Assembly: GCA_017445755.1 (NCBI GenBank)
Contig: JAFSSE010000022.1
Location: forward strand, 1 to 64,000
Origin: Bacteroidales bacterium
GTDB lineage: Bacteria; Bacteroidota; Bacteroidia; Bacteroidales; UBA932
DNA: 64,000 nucleotides
Direction: 5' to 3'
Shown piece by piece: positions 25,459 through 34,378 of the stretch. Below the pieces are notes generated by a model that had not been told where the DNA came from, did not search any database, and worked only from the letters and a program-made list of their open reading frames with translations. Each line of letters starts with the position of its first letter. Within the stretch, counting starts at the first letter, position 1. Made by a program: the position numbers and the translations under genes.

Positions 25459-27324
25459 CTACAGGGCCTTTTTGAGGAAGGCGACGTAGGCATCGGTATC
25501 CAGATTATAGTTCCTCTCGGCGATTATTTCTCCGTCGGGAGTGAGCAGAACGTAAGTCGGCTGGGCGTTTGCGTTGAAACGGGTGCGGGCGATGTAGGAA
25601 TTGATCTTGCCCCATTCTTTCAGCACCTTCCCGCTGTCCGTAGTCAGCCATGAGGATTCCGGGGCTTTGGTGTGGTCGTCGCAGTGGAGGGCGACAAGGA
25701 CAAAGCGTTTATCCAGAAGTTCCCTGACCCGGGGGTCGCTCCATACTCTCGCTTCCATCTCGCGGCAGTTGGTGCAACCTTTCCCCGTGATGTCAACGAA
25801 TACGGGTTTTCCGGTCCTGGAGGCCTCTGCAAGCCCCTCTTCGAGGGTTTCATAGCCGTGGAGTCCCTGCGGAAGCTCGACCGTCCCATTCCCGGGAGCG
25901 GCAATGGGGGAGGGAGCACCGGATGAAAGCACAAACTCCTGGGATTCCATTGGCGGAAGATAACCGGAGAGGGCCTTAAGCGGGGCTCCGAACATGCCGG
26001 GAATCATCCAGACGACGAAGGTGAAGACTCCGATAGCGAGAACGAGCCGGACGAGGGAGATGTGCTCCAGGGGAGAATCATATTTGAATCGGAGTTTTCC
26101 CAGAAGGTAGAACCCGAGCAGTGAGAAGACGACTATCCAGATGGCGAGATAGACTTCCCGGTTGAGGATACCCCAGCCGTAGGTCTGGTCTGCGATGGAG
26201 AGGAACTTCAGTCCGAGGGCGATTTCCACGAAGCCGAGGACGACCTTGACCGAATTCAACCATCCGCCGCCCTTCATCTTTTTCAGAAGCTGGGGGAAAA
26301 GGGCGAATATTGTAAACGGAAGGGCGAAGGCAATGGAAAAGGCGAGCATCGTCACCATCGGGGTCCAGAACTCCCCGTGGGTCGATTTCAGGAGCACGCT
26401 TCCGACAATCGGTCCGGTGCAGGAGAAGGAGACGAGAACGAGGGTGAGGGCCATGAAAAACACCCCTCCGAGGCCTCCACGGCCCGATTTTGCATCAGTT
26501 TTCGTAGTCCATGACGCAGGCAGTGTAATCTCGAACGCGCCGAAGAACGAGGCGGCGAATATCATGAACACAACGAAGAAGAGGATGTTCGGAAGCCAGT
26601 GGGTAGAGAGCCAGTTGAAGATATCTGCCGTAACCGCATCTCCGCCGACGACCCTTGTAAGAAGGATTATCAGGGATATCGGGACAGTGTAGAGGAGGAC
26701 GATGAAAAGCCCGTACATAAAGGCCTTGAATCGTCCTGAAGCGGGATTGTCGGACCCTTTCAGGAAGAAGGAAACGGTCATCGGGACCATCGGGAAGACG
26801 CATGGGGTCAGCAGCATGGCAAAGCCCCAGAGGATTGCCTCTATCAGAAGAGCCCAAAGACCGCCGCCCGCGCTTCTCTCCTCCTCGGGGTCTTCAATCG
26901 CCGTTCCGATGACTTCGGAAGGTGCGCCGACCGTTACCGAAAACTCCTCTTCCTCGGGCATTCCGCACATCTCGTCCGTACAGGCCTGCCAGCGGATAAT
27001 ACCTTCCGCGCGCCCCTCTCCAGACACTTTCTGGGCGAAAACCGCCCGCGAGGAAAAACCCCGGTCTCCCTTGAAAACACTCGCTTCGGAGCGCTCTTCA
27101 AGGCCGCCGGAAAGCTCTACTCCTTCGAGGGAAGTGAATACTACCGTAGTGGGGTTGAATTCATTCCGGGTATCGTAAATATGCTGCCCGGAGGGAATCT
27201 TCGCGGTAAAAAGGATTTCGTCCCCTTCGACGGAGACATTCCACCGGACGGAAGGGGTCTGGGCAAAGACGGCAGCCCCCGTAAGGATGGCTGCCGCAAG
27301 CGATGTAATTAACCTATTTCGCAT
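25459..27324 (-). CDS. dsbD: Thiol:disulfide interchange protein DsbD
   Basis: 621 residues from ATG 27324. Signal peptide ([18 protein letters not shown]), then an N-terminal domain with the paired cysteines [12 protein letters not shown] (as in DsbD-alpha), a CcdA-like membrane core with [19 protein letters not shown] and [11 protein letters not shown] supplying the two transfer cysteines, and a C-terminal thioredoxin domain with CTNC in [14 protein letters not shown]. It carries electrons from cytoplasmic thioredoxin to periplasmic disulfides. The start lies 11 bases inside the end of rny, so translation is probably coupled. Confidence 0.93.
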   Translation of the reverse strand: MRNRLITSLAAAILTGAAVFAQTPSVRWNVSVEGDEILFTAKIPSGQHIYDTRNEFNPTTVVFTSLEGVELSGGLEERSEASVFKGDRGFSSRAVFAQKVSGEGRAEGIIRWQACTDEMCGMPEEEEFSVTVGAPSEVIGTAIEDPEEERSAGGGLWALLIEAILWGFAMLLTPCVFPMVPMTVSFFLKGSDNPASGRFKAFMYGLFIVLLYTVPISLIILLTRVVGGDAVTADIFNWLSTHWLPNILFFVVFMIFAASFFGAFEITLPASWTTKTDAKSGRGGLGGVFFMALTLVLVSFSCTGPIVGSVLLKSTHGEFWTPMVTMLAFSIAFALPFTIFALFPQLLKKMKGGGWLNSVKVVLGFVEIALGLKFLSIADQTYGWGILNREVYLAIWIVVFSLLGFYLLGKLRFKYDSPLEHISLVRLVLAIGVFTFVVWMIPGMFGAPLKALSGYLPPMESQEFVLSSGAPSPIAAPGNGTVELPQGLHGYETLEEGLAEASRTGKPVFVDITGKGCTNCREMEARVWSDPRVRELLDKRFVLVALHCDDHTKAPESSWLTTDSGKVLKEWGKINSYIARTRFNANAQPTYVLLTPDGEIIAERNYNLDTDAYVAFLKKAL

Positions 27325-28855
27325 ATGCAACGGAGCGTGTTTCCCGGATTACCGTGATTTTCACCTGGCCGGGATAGGTCATTTCGTCCTGGATCTTCTT
27401 TGCAATCTCGCCGGAGAGACTTTCTGCCTGCTGGTCGGAGACCTGGTCGGCGCCGACGATAACGCGGAGCTCGCGACCGGCCTGGATGGCGTAAGACTTG
27501 GTCACGCCGGGATACGCCTGGGCGAGGTCTTCCATGCCCTTGAGACGCTTGATGTAGGATTCAATGACCTCCCTGCGGGCACCGGGACGGGCTCCGGAGA
27601 TGGCGTCTCCGACGAGGACAATCGGGGCGATGAGGGATGTCATCTCTATTTCTTCATGGTGTGCGCCGATGGCGTTGCAGATTTCCGGTTTCTCCTTGTA
27701 CTGCTCGGCGAGTTTCATACCGAGGATGGCGTGAGGCATTTCCGGATCCTCTTCGGAGACCTTGCCGATATCGTGCAGGAGGCCGGCGCGCTTTGCCGCC
27801 TTTACGTTGAGTCCGAGTTCCGCGGCCATGATTGCGCAGATGTTTGCAACCTCACGGGAGTGCTGCAGCAGGTTCTGGCCATAAGAGGAACGGTATTTCA
27901 TACGGCCGATCATGCGGACGAGCTCCATGCTCATCCCGTGGATGCCGAGATCGATGCAGGTGCGCTTTCCGGTTTCGAGGATTTCTTCTTCGAGCTGCTT
28001 CTGGACCTTGGTGACGACTTCCTCGATACGGGCCGGGTGGATACGTCCGTCCACTACGAGCTGGTGGAGGGAAAGGCGGGCCACCTCACGGCGGACAGGG
28101 TCGAAGCCGGAGATGAGAATCGCGTCCGGAGTATCGTCAACTACTATTTCAACGCCGGTTGCCGCCTCGAGGGCCCGGATATTACGTCCCTCGCGTCCGA
28201 TGATGCGTCCCTTAATCTCGTCGTTGTCGATAGGGAAGGTGGTTACAGCGTTTTCTATGGCCGTTTCCGTGGCGGTCCGCTGGATGGTGTTGATAACAAT
28301 CCGCTTGGCCTCCTTTGCGGCGTTGAGCCGGGCTTCGTCCATGGTGTCGTTGATGTAGGCCTGGGCCTCGGTCCTGGCTTCCGCCTTCATGGCATCCACG
28401 AGCTGGTTTTTCGCCTCCTGGGCGGTCATTCCCGCGATGTTCTCGAGCTGGCGGAGGGCTTCCCCGCGGAGCTTGTCATACTCCTCGGCCTTGCGGGCGA
28501 GGGCTTCCTGCTGCCCTTTTAGGGAAGCTTTCGCATTCTCCACGTCACGGTTTTTCTTCTGGAGTTCGGCCGTAATCTGGTTTGCGGTGTTCTCCTTCTG
28601 CTTTATGCGGGACTCCGCCTCACGAATCTGGGCGTTCTTCTCGCTGACATACTGGTCATGCTCGCTCCGGAGGGTCAGGAATTTCTCTTTTGCCTGGAGG
28701 ATTTTCTCATTTTTGATCTTTTCTCCTTCAAACTCCGCCTTTTTGATAATCTGTTCGCTCCTGGATTTGAGCGCGGTCCTTGAAAGGATTATGTAGACGA
28801 CGAGCGCCAAGACGGCGCCTGCGACGAATCCGATGATAATGCTGACTATATTCAT
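27314..28855 (-). CDS. rny: Ribonuclease Y
   Basis: 513 residues, membrane-anchored endoribonuclease that starts mRNA decay. N-terminal transmembrane helix (4-26), a long charged coiled coil (~30-200), a KH RNA-binding domain ([15 protein letters not shown]) near 205-265 and an HD hydrolase domain with [15 protein letters not shown]...LLHDIGK. The order zapA - 6S RNA - rny is common in Bacteroidales. Length is normal. Confidence 0.97.
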   Translation of the reverse strand: MNIVSIIIGFVAGAVLALVVYIILSRTALKSRSEQIIKKAEFEGEKIKNEKILQAKEKFLTLRSEHDQYVSEKNAQIREAESRIKQKENTANQITAELQKKNRDVENAKASLKGQQEALARKAEEYDKLRGEALRQLENIAGMTAQEAKNQLVDAMKAEARTEAQAYINDTMDEARLNAAKEAKRIVINTIQRTATETAIENAVTTFPIDNDEIKGRIIGREGRNIRALEAATGVEIVVDDTPDAILISGFDPVRREVARLSLHQLVVDGRIHPARIEEVVTKVQKQLEEEILETGKRTCIDLGIHGMSMELVRMIGRMKYRSSYGQNLLQHSREVANICAIMAAELGLNVKAAKRAGLLHDIGKVSEEDPEMPHAILGMKLAEQYKEKPEICNAIGAHHEEIEMTSLIAPIVLVGDAISGARPGARREVIESYIKRLKGMEDLAQAYPGVTKSYAIQAGRELRVIVGADQVSDQQAESLSGEIAKKIQDEMTYPGQVKITVIRETRSVAYAK

Positions 28856-28888
28856 AATATATATAATAATTTAACTGTCAATACAATA

Positions 28889-28920
28889 AAGGCAGTTCCC
28901 TCTTATCAAGGAACTGCCTT
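28889..28920 (-). terminator. Terminator of the 6S RNA transcript
   Basis: Perfect 11-pair stem (28889-28899 with 28910-28920) and 10-base loop, followed on the minus strand by a short AT-rich tail. The stem begins 12 bases after the closing stem of the 6S RNA. Confidence 0.85.
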
Positions 28921-28931
28921 TTCAGAAGAAA

Positions 28932-29113
28932 AGCCGTCAGCGTCTATGTCAGAAAATCTTGATGTCAAGATTTGGGTTCCGACCGTTTCTGAGATCCCAC
29001 GTCCCGTCCCGAAGGGCGGAATTCCCGAAGGTAACCTGGGGCCTGTCATCACCGGTGCGAGTCCACCCGGTACGTTAGTACTCTGTTGTTTTCAGCACAG
29101 GGGCCTGACGGCT
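28932..29113 (-). ncRNA. ssrS: 6S RNA
   Basis: About 182 bases, the usual size. The ends pair: AGCCGTCAG at the 5' end (29105-29113) with CTGACGGCT at the 3' end (28932-28940). The interior is a long imperfect hairpin, as in 6S RNA, which mimics an open promoter and sequesters housekeeping RNA polymerase. Location between zapA and rny and a strong terminator right after support the call. The 5' stem overlaps the zapA stop codon, so the RNA is probably processed from, or started inside, the zapA transcript. Confidence 0.82.
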
Positions 29114-29396
29114 ATTTAATCTTTTCCAGATAGGAATCCGTATCCTCCAGCATTTTTCGGATTGAGGACTTCAGGGAGTCGCATTCCCTCTTCGAGGTCA
29201 GCATGCCAATCCCCAGGTTCAGGGCGAGAAGGGAAATCCTGTCAACGTCGCTCTTTCCCGGAAGGGCCGTGGTAAGGGCTTCGAGTTTGGCATTGATGAC
29301 GGCGGCGGCGCTCCGGATAAGTTCCTCATTTTCAGGGGAGGAGGCGGTCAGGGCGTACTTGCGGTCCGCAATGCGGATTGTAATCTTCTGGTCCAT
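29112..29396 (-). CDS. zapA: Cell division protein ZapA
   Basis: 94 residues from ATG 29396 (MDQKITIRIADRKYAL); the in-frame ATG 15 bases upstream overlaps the previous gene and lacks family support. ZapA binds FtsZ and bundles its filaments. The N-terminal beta-rich part (ITIRIADRKYALTASSPENEELIRSAAAVIN) and the C-terminal coiled coil are as in the family. It follows the coiled-coil gene by one base, and 6S RNA begins at its stop. Confidence 0.88.
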   Translation of the reverse strand: MDQKITIRIADRKYALTASSPENEELIRSAAAVINAKLEALTTALPGKSDVDRISLLALNLGIGMLTSKRECDSLKSSIRKMLEDTDSYLEKIK

Positions 29397-29397
29397 T

Positions 29398-29673
29398 CTA
29401 GCTCTTTTCAAGCAGGGAAATGCATCTGTCGATTTCCCTGATCATCCTGTCAATCTTCTCTTTGGAGGCGGAAGTGCTATTTCCGCCTGCGCTGAATGCC
29501 TGTGAAAGGTGCAGTGTTTCTATCTGTTCTTCCAAACCGGTTATCTGTTCCTTGTAGGAGTCCACGGCGGCCCTGCAGGAGTCGAGTTCGTCGCGCAGTT
29601 TCCGGTTCTGCGCTTTCTCCGCCTCATACAAAGCGATGAGCTGTTCGAAATTTTTTCGGATCTCTTCGAGCAT
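29398..29673 (-). CDS. Small coiled-coil protein upstream of zapA
   Basis: 91 residues from ATG 29673 (MLEEIRKNFEQLIALYEAEKAQ); an upstream in-frame start would include the promoter region. Nearly all of it is a heptad-rich helix (residues 5-60), then a flexible Ser/Gly part and a last helix (KEKIDRMIREIDRCISLLEK). Its place directly before zapA suggests a divisome partner, analogous to ZapB, but sequence similarity to ZapB is not evident. TATTTTTG (29701-29708, minus strand) is its likely -7 box. Confidence 0.75.
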   Translation of the reverse strand: MLEEIRKNFEQLIALYEAEKAQNRKLRDELDSCRAAVDSYKEQITGLEEQIETLHLSQAFSAGGNSTSASKEKIDRMIREIDRCISLLEKS

Positions 29674-29716
29674 GGCTGCCTTGGTGTACCTAATTGTGGG
29701 CAAAAATAATAAAAAA

Positions 29717-29750
29717 TCTTTGTTATTTCGATATTTGGATGAAAATATTT
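29717..29750 (+). repeat. Left 34-bp direct repeat of the immunity cassette
   Basis: Identical over 34 bases to 31446-31479 (starts TCTTTGTTATTTCG, ends GAAAATATTT). Flanking bases differ on both sides of the two copies, so the repeat has defined ends. It lies in the promoter region of the zapA operon. Confidence 0.9.
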
Positions 29751-29820
29751 TATAATGTAGTGTGCCCAAAAAGTGTTGTTGAACAATGTGTCTGCTTTGA
29801 GTTGGTCCTATCCTCTATAT

Positions 29821-30519
29821 TTATTCAAACGACACAGAAGTAATAACACGCCCTCGATAGATTCCAGGTGTTTTGTAGTCAAGCCCAATAATATTATTCT
29901 GTGCCAAATTGTCGACAAGTCTTTCTGAAAAGAAGGTGTGTTGGCAGCTCTCTACTCGTAAAATATCAACATTTGAAAATCTCTTATCTAGTACAATATG
30001 CAATGGTTTTATGCCATCGAAATCCCCGTCATAAAATTGATCCGGAGTCTTCAAATCGTATACAACCTCAGGATGTCGTCCATTACAATAGACGGAGGAA
30101 GAAAGAATAATATTTGAAATTGGTATTTGAAATATAAACATTAGATAATAATTGTCTTCCACGCCTTCAATACTAATAGGGTGAAGAATGTATTCTTCTT
30201 TAGAGATATTCAATTCTTCAAAAATATGCTTAATCTTTTCATTGATTACTCCGAAGCATCCTTTGAATTTAGGCCATACATCCATATAGTCTTGTGCTCC
30301 TTTATAATCCATCTTCCCTTTGAAATCATAATCAAAATGTGAAAACAGTTGCTTTTGGATAGAAGACAGGGATTTTGCGTACTCAATAAGGAAATTCGCA
30401 TCTCGTTCTATCATATAATTGCAATATTCTTTATTTAGGATATGAACCCATTGAGGATGAGATCGGTTCTTTAACAGATGCTCATCCATTGATTCTTCGA
30501 CACAAAAGTAGGTATTCAT
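29821..30519 (-). CDS. Imm11/Imm43-like (DUF1629-type) immunity protein
   Basis: 232 residues, AT-rich codons unlike the neighbours. The C-terminal part, with VDILRVESCQHTFFSERLVDNLAQNNIIGLDY, follows the pattern of Imm11/Imm43 (DUF1629) immunity proteins, which end in 'xxSERxxxxxxxNxxxGxxF'. No signal or membrane segment. It begins 18 bases after the stop of a toxin-like tail (30538), the spacing seen in effector-immunity pairs. With the toxin lost, it would protect against a rival's effector. Family assignment is by motif only. Confidence 0.6.
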   Translation of the reverse strand: MNTYFCVEESMDEHLLKNRSHPQWVHILNKEYCNYMIERDANFLIEYAKSLSSIQKQLFSHFDYDFKGKMDYKGAQDYMDVWPKFKGCFGVINEKIKHIFEELNISKEEYILHPISIEGVEDNYYLMFIFQIPISNIILSSSVYCNGRHPEVVYDLKTPDQFYDGDFDGIKPLHIVLDKRFSNVDILRVESCQHTFFSERLVDNLAQNNIIGLDYKTPGIYRGRVITSVSFE

Positions 30520-30537
30520 AACAGGTAATGAATTAAA

Positions 30538-30655
30538 TTATGGTTTGTTGTTTATTTCCTTAAAATACTGATTAATTCCTTTTCCAGTTGTATTAAAATC
30601 TTGAACTCCTTTTGTTCTGTTGTTATTCAGGTAATTTGAAATGTCGATTAAGATC
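30538..30655 (-). pseudogene. C-terminal remnant of a secreted toxin
   Basis: In a frame different from the 30623-31198 gene, about 38 residues read IDISNYLNNNRTKGVQDFNT then TGKGINQYFKEINNKP and a TAA at 30538-30540. The composition and the ending resemble C-termini of polymorphic toxins, and an immunity gene follows 18 bases later. No start or upstream domain remains, and the frame runs into the neighbouring gene. A chance open frame is possible. Confidence 0.4.
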
Positions 30656-31198
30656 CATCAGTCTGTTTGAACGAACTCTGTATTCTTTTATTTCGATAGG
30701 ATATAATTCGGTAATGCTATTCTTATAATAATAAAACAACCGGTTATCTGAATAGCAAAACTCTTGTACTTCATCTTCAGGGACAAGGTTTTTTCTGTTA
30801 TCTGTCAAAACTTTAAAATTGAAACCAGTTCGATATCGGCAGTTAATTGAGAAATATAGTATGTGTTTGTTTTCTATATAATAGATTCGAAGTGAATCTA
30901 ACATTTGTTCTGGCGGTTTAAGCATTATATAATAGTCCTTTTTTGTGCATGGTATTCCGACATTCTCAGAGTCCTCAACGATAAAAAGAGTTCTTCCTCT
31001 TTCCGCAGGAACGACTTTAGAAATGAATACTTCTTTATTAGGAATTCTATATACAGTTTCTTCTATCCTAACGCTCCCCCAACTAAGTGCGGCGAATAAA
31101 GCTACGATTGGAAGTATCGCATAAGCAGATAATATAATTACAAGAATTAATAATCCTTTAGAAAAGGTAAGTATTATGTCTTCTAATGAGCGTTTCAT
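30623..31198 (-). CDS. Unknown membrane-anchored protein in the immunity cassette
   Basis: 191 residues. One strong N-terminal membrane segment (LLILVIILSAYAILPIVALFAAL, about 15-37) and a probably periplasmic domain with many Tyr (DYYIMLKPPEQML, YSDNRLFYYYKNS). No known family seen. AT-rich like the neighbouring immunity gene and in the same orientation. A second immunity protein, of the membrane-tethered kind, is a reasonable guess from context only. Confidence 0.6.
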   Translation of the reverse strand: MKRSLEDIILTFSKGLLILVIILSAYAILPIVALFAALSWGSVRIEETVYRIPNKEVFISKVVPAERGRTLFIVEDSENVGIPCTKKDYYIMLKPPEQMLDSLRIYYIENKHILYFSINCRYRTGFNFKVLTDNRKNLVPEDEVQEFCYSDNRLFYYYKNSITELYPIEIKEYRVRSNRLMDLNRHFKLPE

Positions 31199-31219
31199 TT
31201 GAAAGTTTTTAAAACAAAC

Positions 31220-31440
31220 TTAACTGGATACTAATGTTTCAGTATCTTTATTAGTGCTGGAGGGAAGGTTATAGTCGTCCATGAATCGAAGGATTCCCTG
31301 ATAAAGCGCCGCGCCGTCTTCCTCCGTATGGATGTAAATGTAGTCTTTTTTTATTGTTCTCCAAAATCTTTCTATCCAAATGTCGTTCTATGCCCAGGCG
31401 TCGCCGGGAAATTTTCCTCAACTATTGGTGGACAGCAATG
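31220..31440 (-). pseudogene. IS3-family transposase (OrfB) remnant
   Basis: The minus-strand frame ending at 31220-31222 reads NDIWIERFWRTIKKDYIYIH followed by TEEDGAALYQGILRFMDDYN, the rve-core end of IS3/IS150-type transposases ('DNxxIERxWRxxKxExxY'). An in-frame TAG (31388-31390) interrupts it just before this motif, with GDAWA ahead. Only ~70 codons of a ~280-codon gene remain, ending in unrelated sequence. It marks past IS activity inside the direct-repeat cassette. Confidence 0.8.
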
Positions 31441-31445
31441 AATTT

Positions 31446-31479
31446 TCTTTGTTATTTCGATATTTGGATGAAAATATTT
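31446..31479 (+). repeat. Right 34-bp direct repeat of the immunity cassette
   Basis: Second exact copy of 29717-29750. It ends 36 bases before the nadE start codon. One copy plus the 1.7 kb between equals an insertion of 1729 bp. Confidence 0.9.
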
Positions 31480-31514
31480 AATTTCGCGGTGCACTATAAA
31501 AAGAAAAAGATTTA

Positions 31515-33548
31515 ATGGAAAAGTATGGTTTTGTCAGGGTGGCTGCCGCTACGCCGAGGGTAAAGGTCGCCGATACGGCTTTCAATGAGAAGGAGATGGA
31601 GGCGCTGATCGAAAAGGCCGAGCATGAGAAGGTGTCCCTACTGGTCTTCCCGGAGCTTTCCGTAACCGGATATACATGTGGTGATCTTTTTGGAAGCAAC
31701 CTCCTGATAGAAAGCGCTGAGAAAGCGGTTCTCGCCCTCAGGGACTCCACCAGGGGGCTCGAAGTGACGGTTGTCGCAGGCGCCCCGGTCCGGTACAATG
31801 ACCGGCTTTATAACTGCGCCATCGTAATCCGCAACGGCCAGGTGAAGGGGATTGTCCCGAAGATTTACATGCCGACCTACAACGAGTTCTATGAAGCCCG
31901 CTGGTTCTCTTCCGGGGCCGATTTCCTCTCCGGAAACGTCCACAACGAGGGCCGTTTCCTGGATGACGGAAGGGACTTTGTGAGGGAGGGCTTCTGCGCC
32001 GAGATAACCTATGCCGGCAAGCGCTGCAATATTTCCCCGAACCTTCTCTTCACCGTAGGGGAGGCGACCTTCGCAATCGAAATCTGCGAAGACCTCTGGA
32101 CCCCTCTTCCGCCGTCCTCCTTCCACTGCGTCGCCGGGGCCCAGATAATCGTCAATCTGTCGGCGAGCAACGAGGTCCTTATGAAGCATGTCTATCGGAA
32201 ATCCCTCGTCTGCGAGCAGAGTGCCCATACGCTTTCCGGATATATTTACTGTTCAAGCGGTTATGGGGAATCAACCCAGGACCTTGTCTTTGCCGGTTCC
32301 TCGATGATTTACGAGAATGGAACCCTTATGGCCGAGGCGGAGCGTTTCGGGATGGACTCCTCCATGATCCTTGCGGATCTGGATGTCGAAAAGTTGACCG
32401 TCCTCCGCCAGAAGCAGAGTTCCTTCTATTATGTGACTCCGGACGGCACAAGGGCATCGACCTATGCCCAGATGTATTCCCGGGTTAAGGCAGGTCCCTC
32501 CGCCGGAACCGACTTCGAAAAGTCCTTCCACCGCTATATCGAACCCCATCCCTTCGTTCCCGCGGGCAGTGCGGACGACATCCGTGCCCGCTGCGAGGAG
32601 ATAATCTCCATCCAGGTACTCGGGCTTGCAACCCGGCTGGAACATGTCCGGGCAAAGAGTGCCGTAATCGGCATCTCCGGCGGTCTGGACAGCACCCTGG
32701 CCCTCCTTGTGACGGCCCTTGCCTTCGACAAGCTCGGGTGGGACCGGAAGGGTATAATAGGCGTTTCCATGCCCGGTCTCGGTACTTCAAAGAGGACCCA
32801 TACCAATGCGGACGACCTTATGGAGGTCCTCGGAATCTCCTCGCGTGAGATTTCGGTAGTTCCCGCTGTTGAGCAGCACTTCAGGGACATCGGCCATGAT
32901 CCTGAAATAAAGGACACCACCTACGAAAACGCCCAGGCGCGGGAGCGTACCCAGATTCTGATGGACATCTCCAACGCTACCGGAGGGATTGTAATCGGGA
33001 CCGGAGACCTTTCGGAGCTCGCCCTCGGCTGGTGTACATACAATGGGGACCATATGTCCATGTACGGGGTCAACGCCTCGGTCCCGAAGACCCTCGTGAG
33101 GTATCTCTGCCGCTGGATTGGGGAGAATCATATTACTGCGGGAACGACCTCTGACGGCCGCTCGGTAAGGGATATTATCCGGGATATCGTCGATACCCCC
33201 ATCAGTCCCGAACTTACCCCGACGGACGAAAACGGGGCAATCGCACAGCTGACGGAGGATCTCGTCGGGCCGTATGAGCTCAACGATTTCTTCCTCTATC
33301 ATTTCTTCCGCTTCGGCTGCTCGCCGGAAAAGATAGTTTTCCTCGCCGGGAAGGCCTTCGGGGACAAGTATGACGCTAAGACACTGAGGTACTGGGCGGA
33401 CAATTTCTTCCGCCGGTTCTTCTCCCAGCAGTTCAAGCGTTCATGTCTTCCGGACGGCCCGAAAGTCGGGTCGGTAAGTTTATCTCCGCGCGGAGACTGG
33501 AGGATGCCTTCCGACGCCTCCGCAGATCTTTTCCGGATACTTGAGTAA
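31515..33548 (+). CDS. nadE: Glutamine-dependent NAD+ synthetase
   Basis: 677 residues, the long two-domain form. N-terminal nitrilase-like glutaminase (VFPELSVTGYTCGD with the catalytic Glu near 46; KIYMPTYNEFYEARWF with the Lys; EICEDLW with the Cys near 192) feeds ammonia to the C-terminal synthetase with the pyrophosphate loop SGGLDSTLAL near 389. Last step of NAD+ synthesis. Single gene; its promoter region includes the right direct repeat and TAATTTCG at 31479-31486. It converges with the purine-salvage operon with a 4-base gap. Confidence 0.96.
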   Translation: MEKYGFVRVAAATPRVKVADTAFNEKEMEALIEKAEHEKVSLLVFPELSVTGYTCGDLFGSNLLIESAEKAVLALRDSTRGLEVTVVAGAPVRYNDRLYNCAIVIRNGQVKGIVPKIYMPTYNEFYEARWFSSGADFLSGNVHNEGRFLDDGRDFVREGFCAEITYAGKRCNISPNLLFTVGEATFAIEICEDLWTPLPPSSFHCVAGAQIIVNLSASNEVLMKHVYRKSLVCEQSAHTLSGYIYCSSGYGESTQDLVFAGSSMIYENGTLMAEAERFGMDSSMILADLDVEKLTVLRQKQSSFYYVTPDGTRASTYAQMYSRVKAGPSAGTDFEKSFHRYIEPHPFVPAGSADDIRARCEEIISIQVLGLATRLEHVRAKSAVIGISGGLDSTLALLVTALAFDKLGWDRKGIIGVSMPGLGTSKRTHTNADDLMEVLGISSREISVVPAVEQHFRDIGHDPEIKDTTYENAQARERTQILMDISNATGGIVIGTGDLSELALGWCTYNGDHMSMYGVNASVPKTLVRYLCRWIGENHITAGTTSDGRSVRDIIRDIVDTPISPELTPTDENGAIAQLTEDLVGPYELNDFFLYHFFRFGCSPEKIVFLAGKAFGDKYDAKTLRYWADNFFRRFFSQQFKRSCLPDGPKVGSVSLSPRGDWRMPSDASADLFRILE

Positions 33549-33552
33549 GAGT

Positions 33553-34377
33553 TTAGATTCTGGAGATTAATTCAGTGAACAGCAAGGTCATGCGGTCGGC
33601 GGCAGCGTCGGCCGCTTTTACGATTTCCTCTCCGTCGGTAACATAGTCCTCGTCATCGGTGGAGTGGGCTACGTCGGTGATGACGGACATCCCGAAACAC
33701 GGGACCGAACTGTGCCTTGCAACAATAACCTCCGGGGTGGTGCTCATCCCGACGGCGTCTGCGCCGACAGAGCGGTAGAAACCGTATTCCGCAGGAGTTT
33801 CATAGCAGGGGCCGGTGACGGCGAGATAGGTACCCTTTCTTACCTTGATGCCTTTTTCCGAAGCGATTTCCTCGGCCATCCGGACCAGTTTCGGATCGTA
33901 GGGTCGGGTCATGTCCGGGAAACGCGGCCCGAAGTCGTCGAGGTTCGGACCGATAAGGGGATTAGGGAGCATGTTTATCTGGTCGGTGATAATCATGAGA
34001 TCACCTACGTTGTAGTCGAAATTGGTGCCGCCGGCCGCGTTTGAAACGAAGAGCACGGAGATTCCGATTCGGATCATGACCCGGATAGGCAGGGTGACCT
34101 GGTCCATGGTATAGCCCTCATAGTAGTGGATGCGGCCCTGCATCGCGATAACGCACTTTCCACCGAGGGTTCCTATGATGAAATTGCCCTTGTGGCCGAT
34201 TGCAGTGGATACGGGGAAGCCGGGAATCTCGGAATAGGGGATGGTCAGAGGGTCTTCAATGCGGTCGGAGAGCTTCCCGAGACCGCTTCCGAGGACGATT
34301 CCAATCTGCGGCTTCCGGCCGCAGAGACGCTGCTTCACAAACTCGGAAGCACCCAGTATAGTTTCTGTTCTGTCCAT
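33553..34377 (-). CDS. punA: Purine nucleoside phosphorylase, paralogue with Asp at the base-specificity site
   Basis: 274 residues from ATG 34377 (MDRTETILGASEF); a longer in-frame start runs into the preceding gene. Trimeric PNP/MTAP-family enzyme: GSGLGKLSD phosphate loop, GRIHYYEGY, SNAAGG, GPCYETPAEY with the catalytic Glu, and [13 protein letters not shown]. Where human PNP has Asn243 (ITN), this copy has Asp235 (SVITD), a change that in human PNP shifts preference toward 6-aminopurines. It lies one base after its paralogue and after mtaD, so it may act on adenosine or methylthioadenosine. The family is certain, the substrate is not. Confidence 0.88.
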   Translation of the reverse strand: MDRTETILGASEFVKQRLCGRKPQIGIVLGSGLGKLSDRIEDPLTIPYSEIPGFPVSTAIGHKGNFIIGTLGGKCVIAMQGRIHYYEGYTMDQVTLPIRVMIRIGISVLFVSNAAGGTNFDYNVGDLMIITDQINMLPNPLIGPNLDDFGPRFPDMTRPYDPKLVRMAEEIASEKGIKVRKGTYLAVTGPCYETPAEYGFYRSVGADAVGMSTTPEVIVARHSSVPCFGMSVITDVAHSTDDEDYVTDGEEIVKAADAAADRMTLLFTELISRI

Positions 34378-34378
34378 T

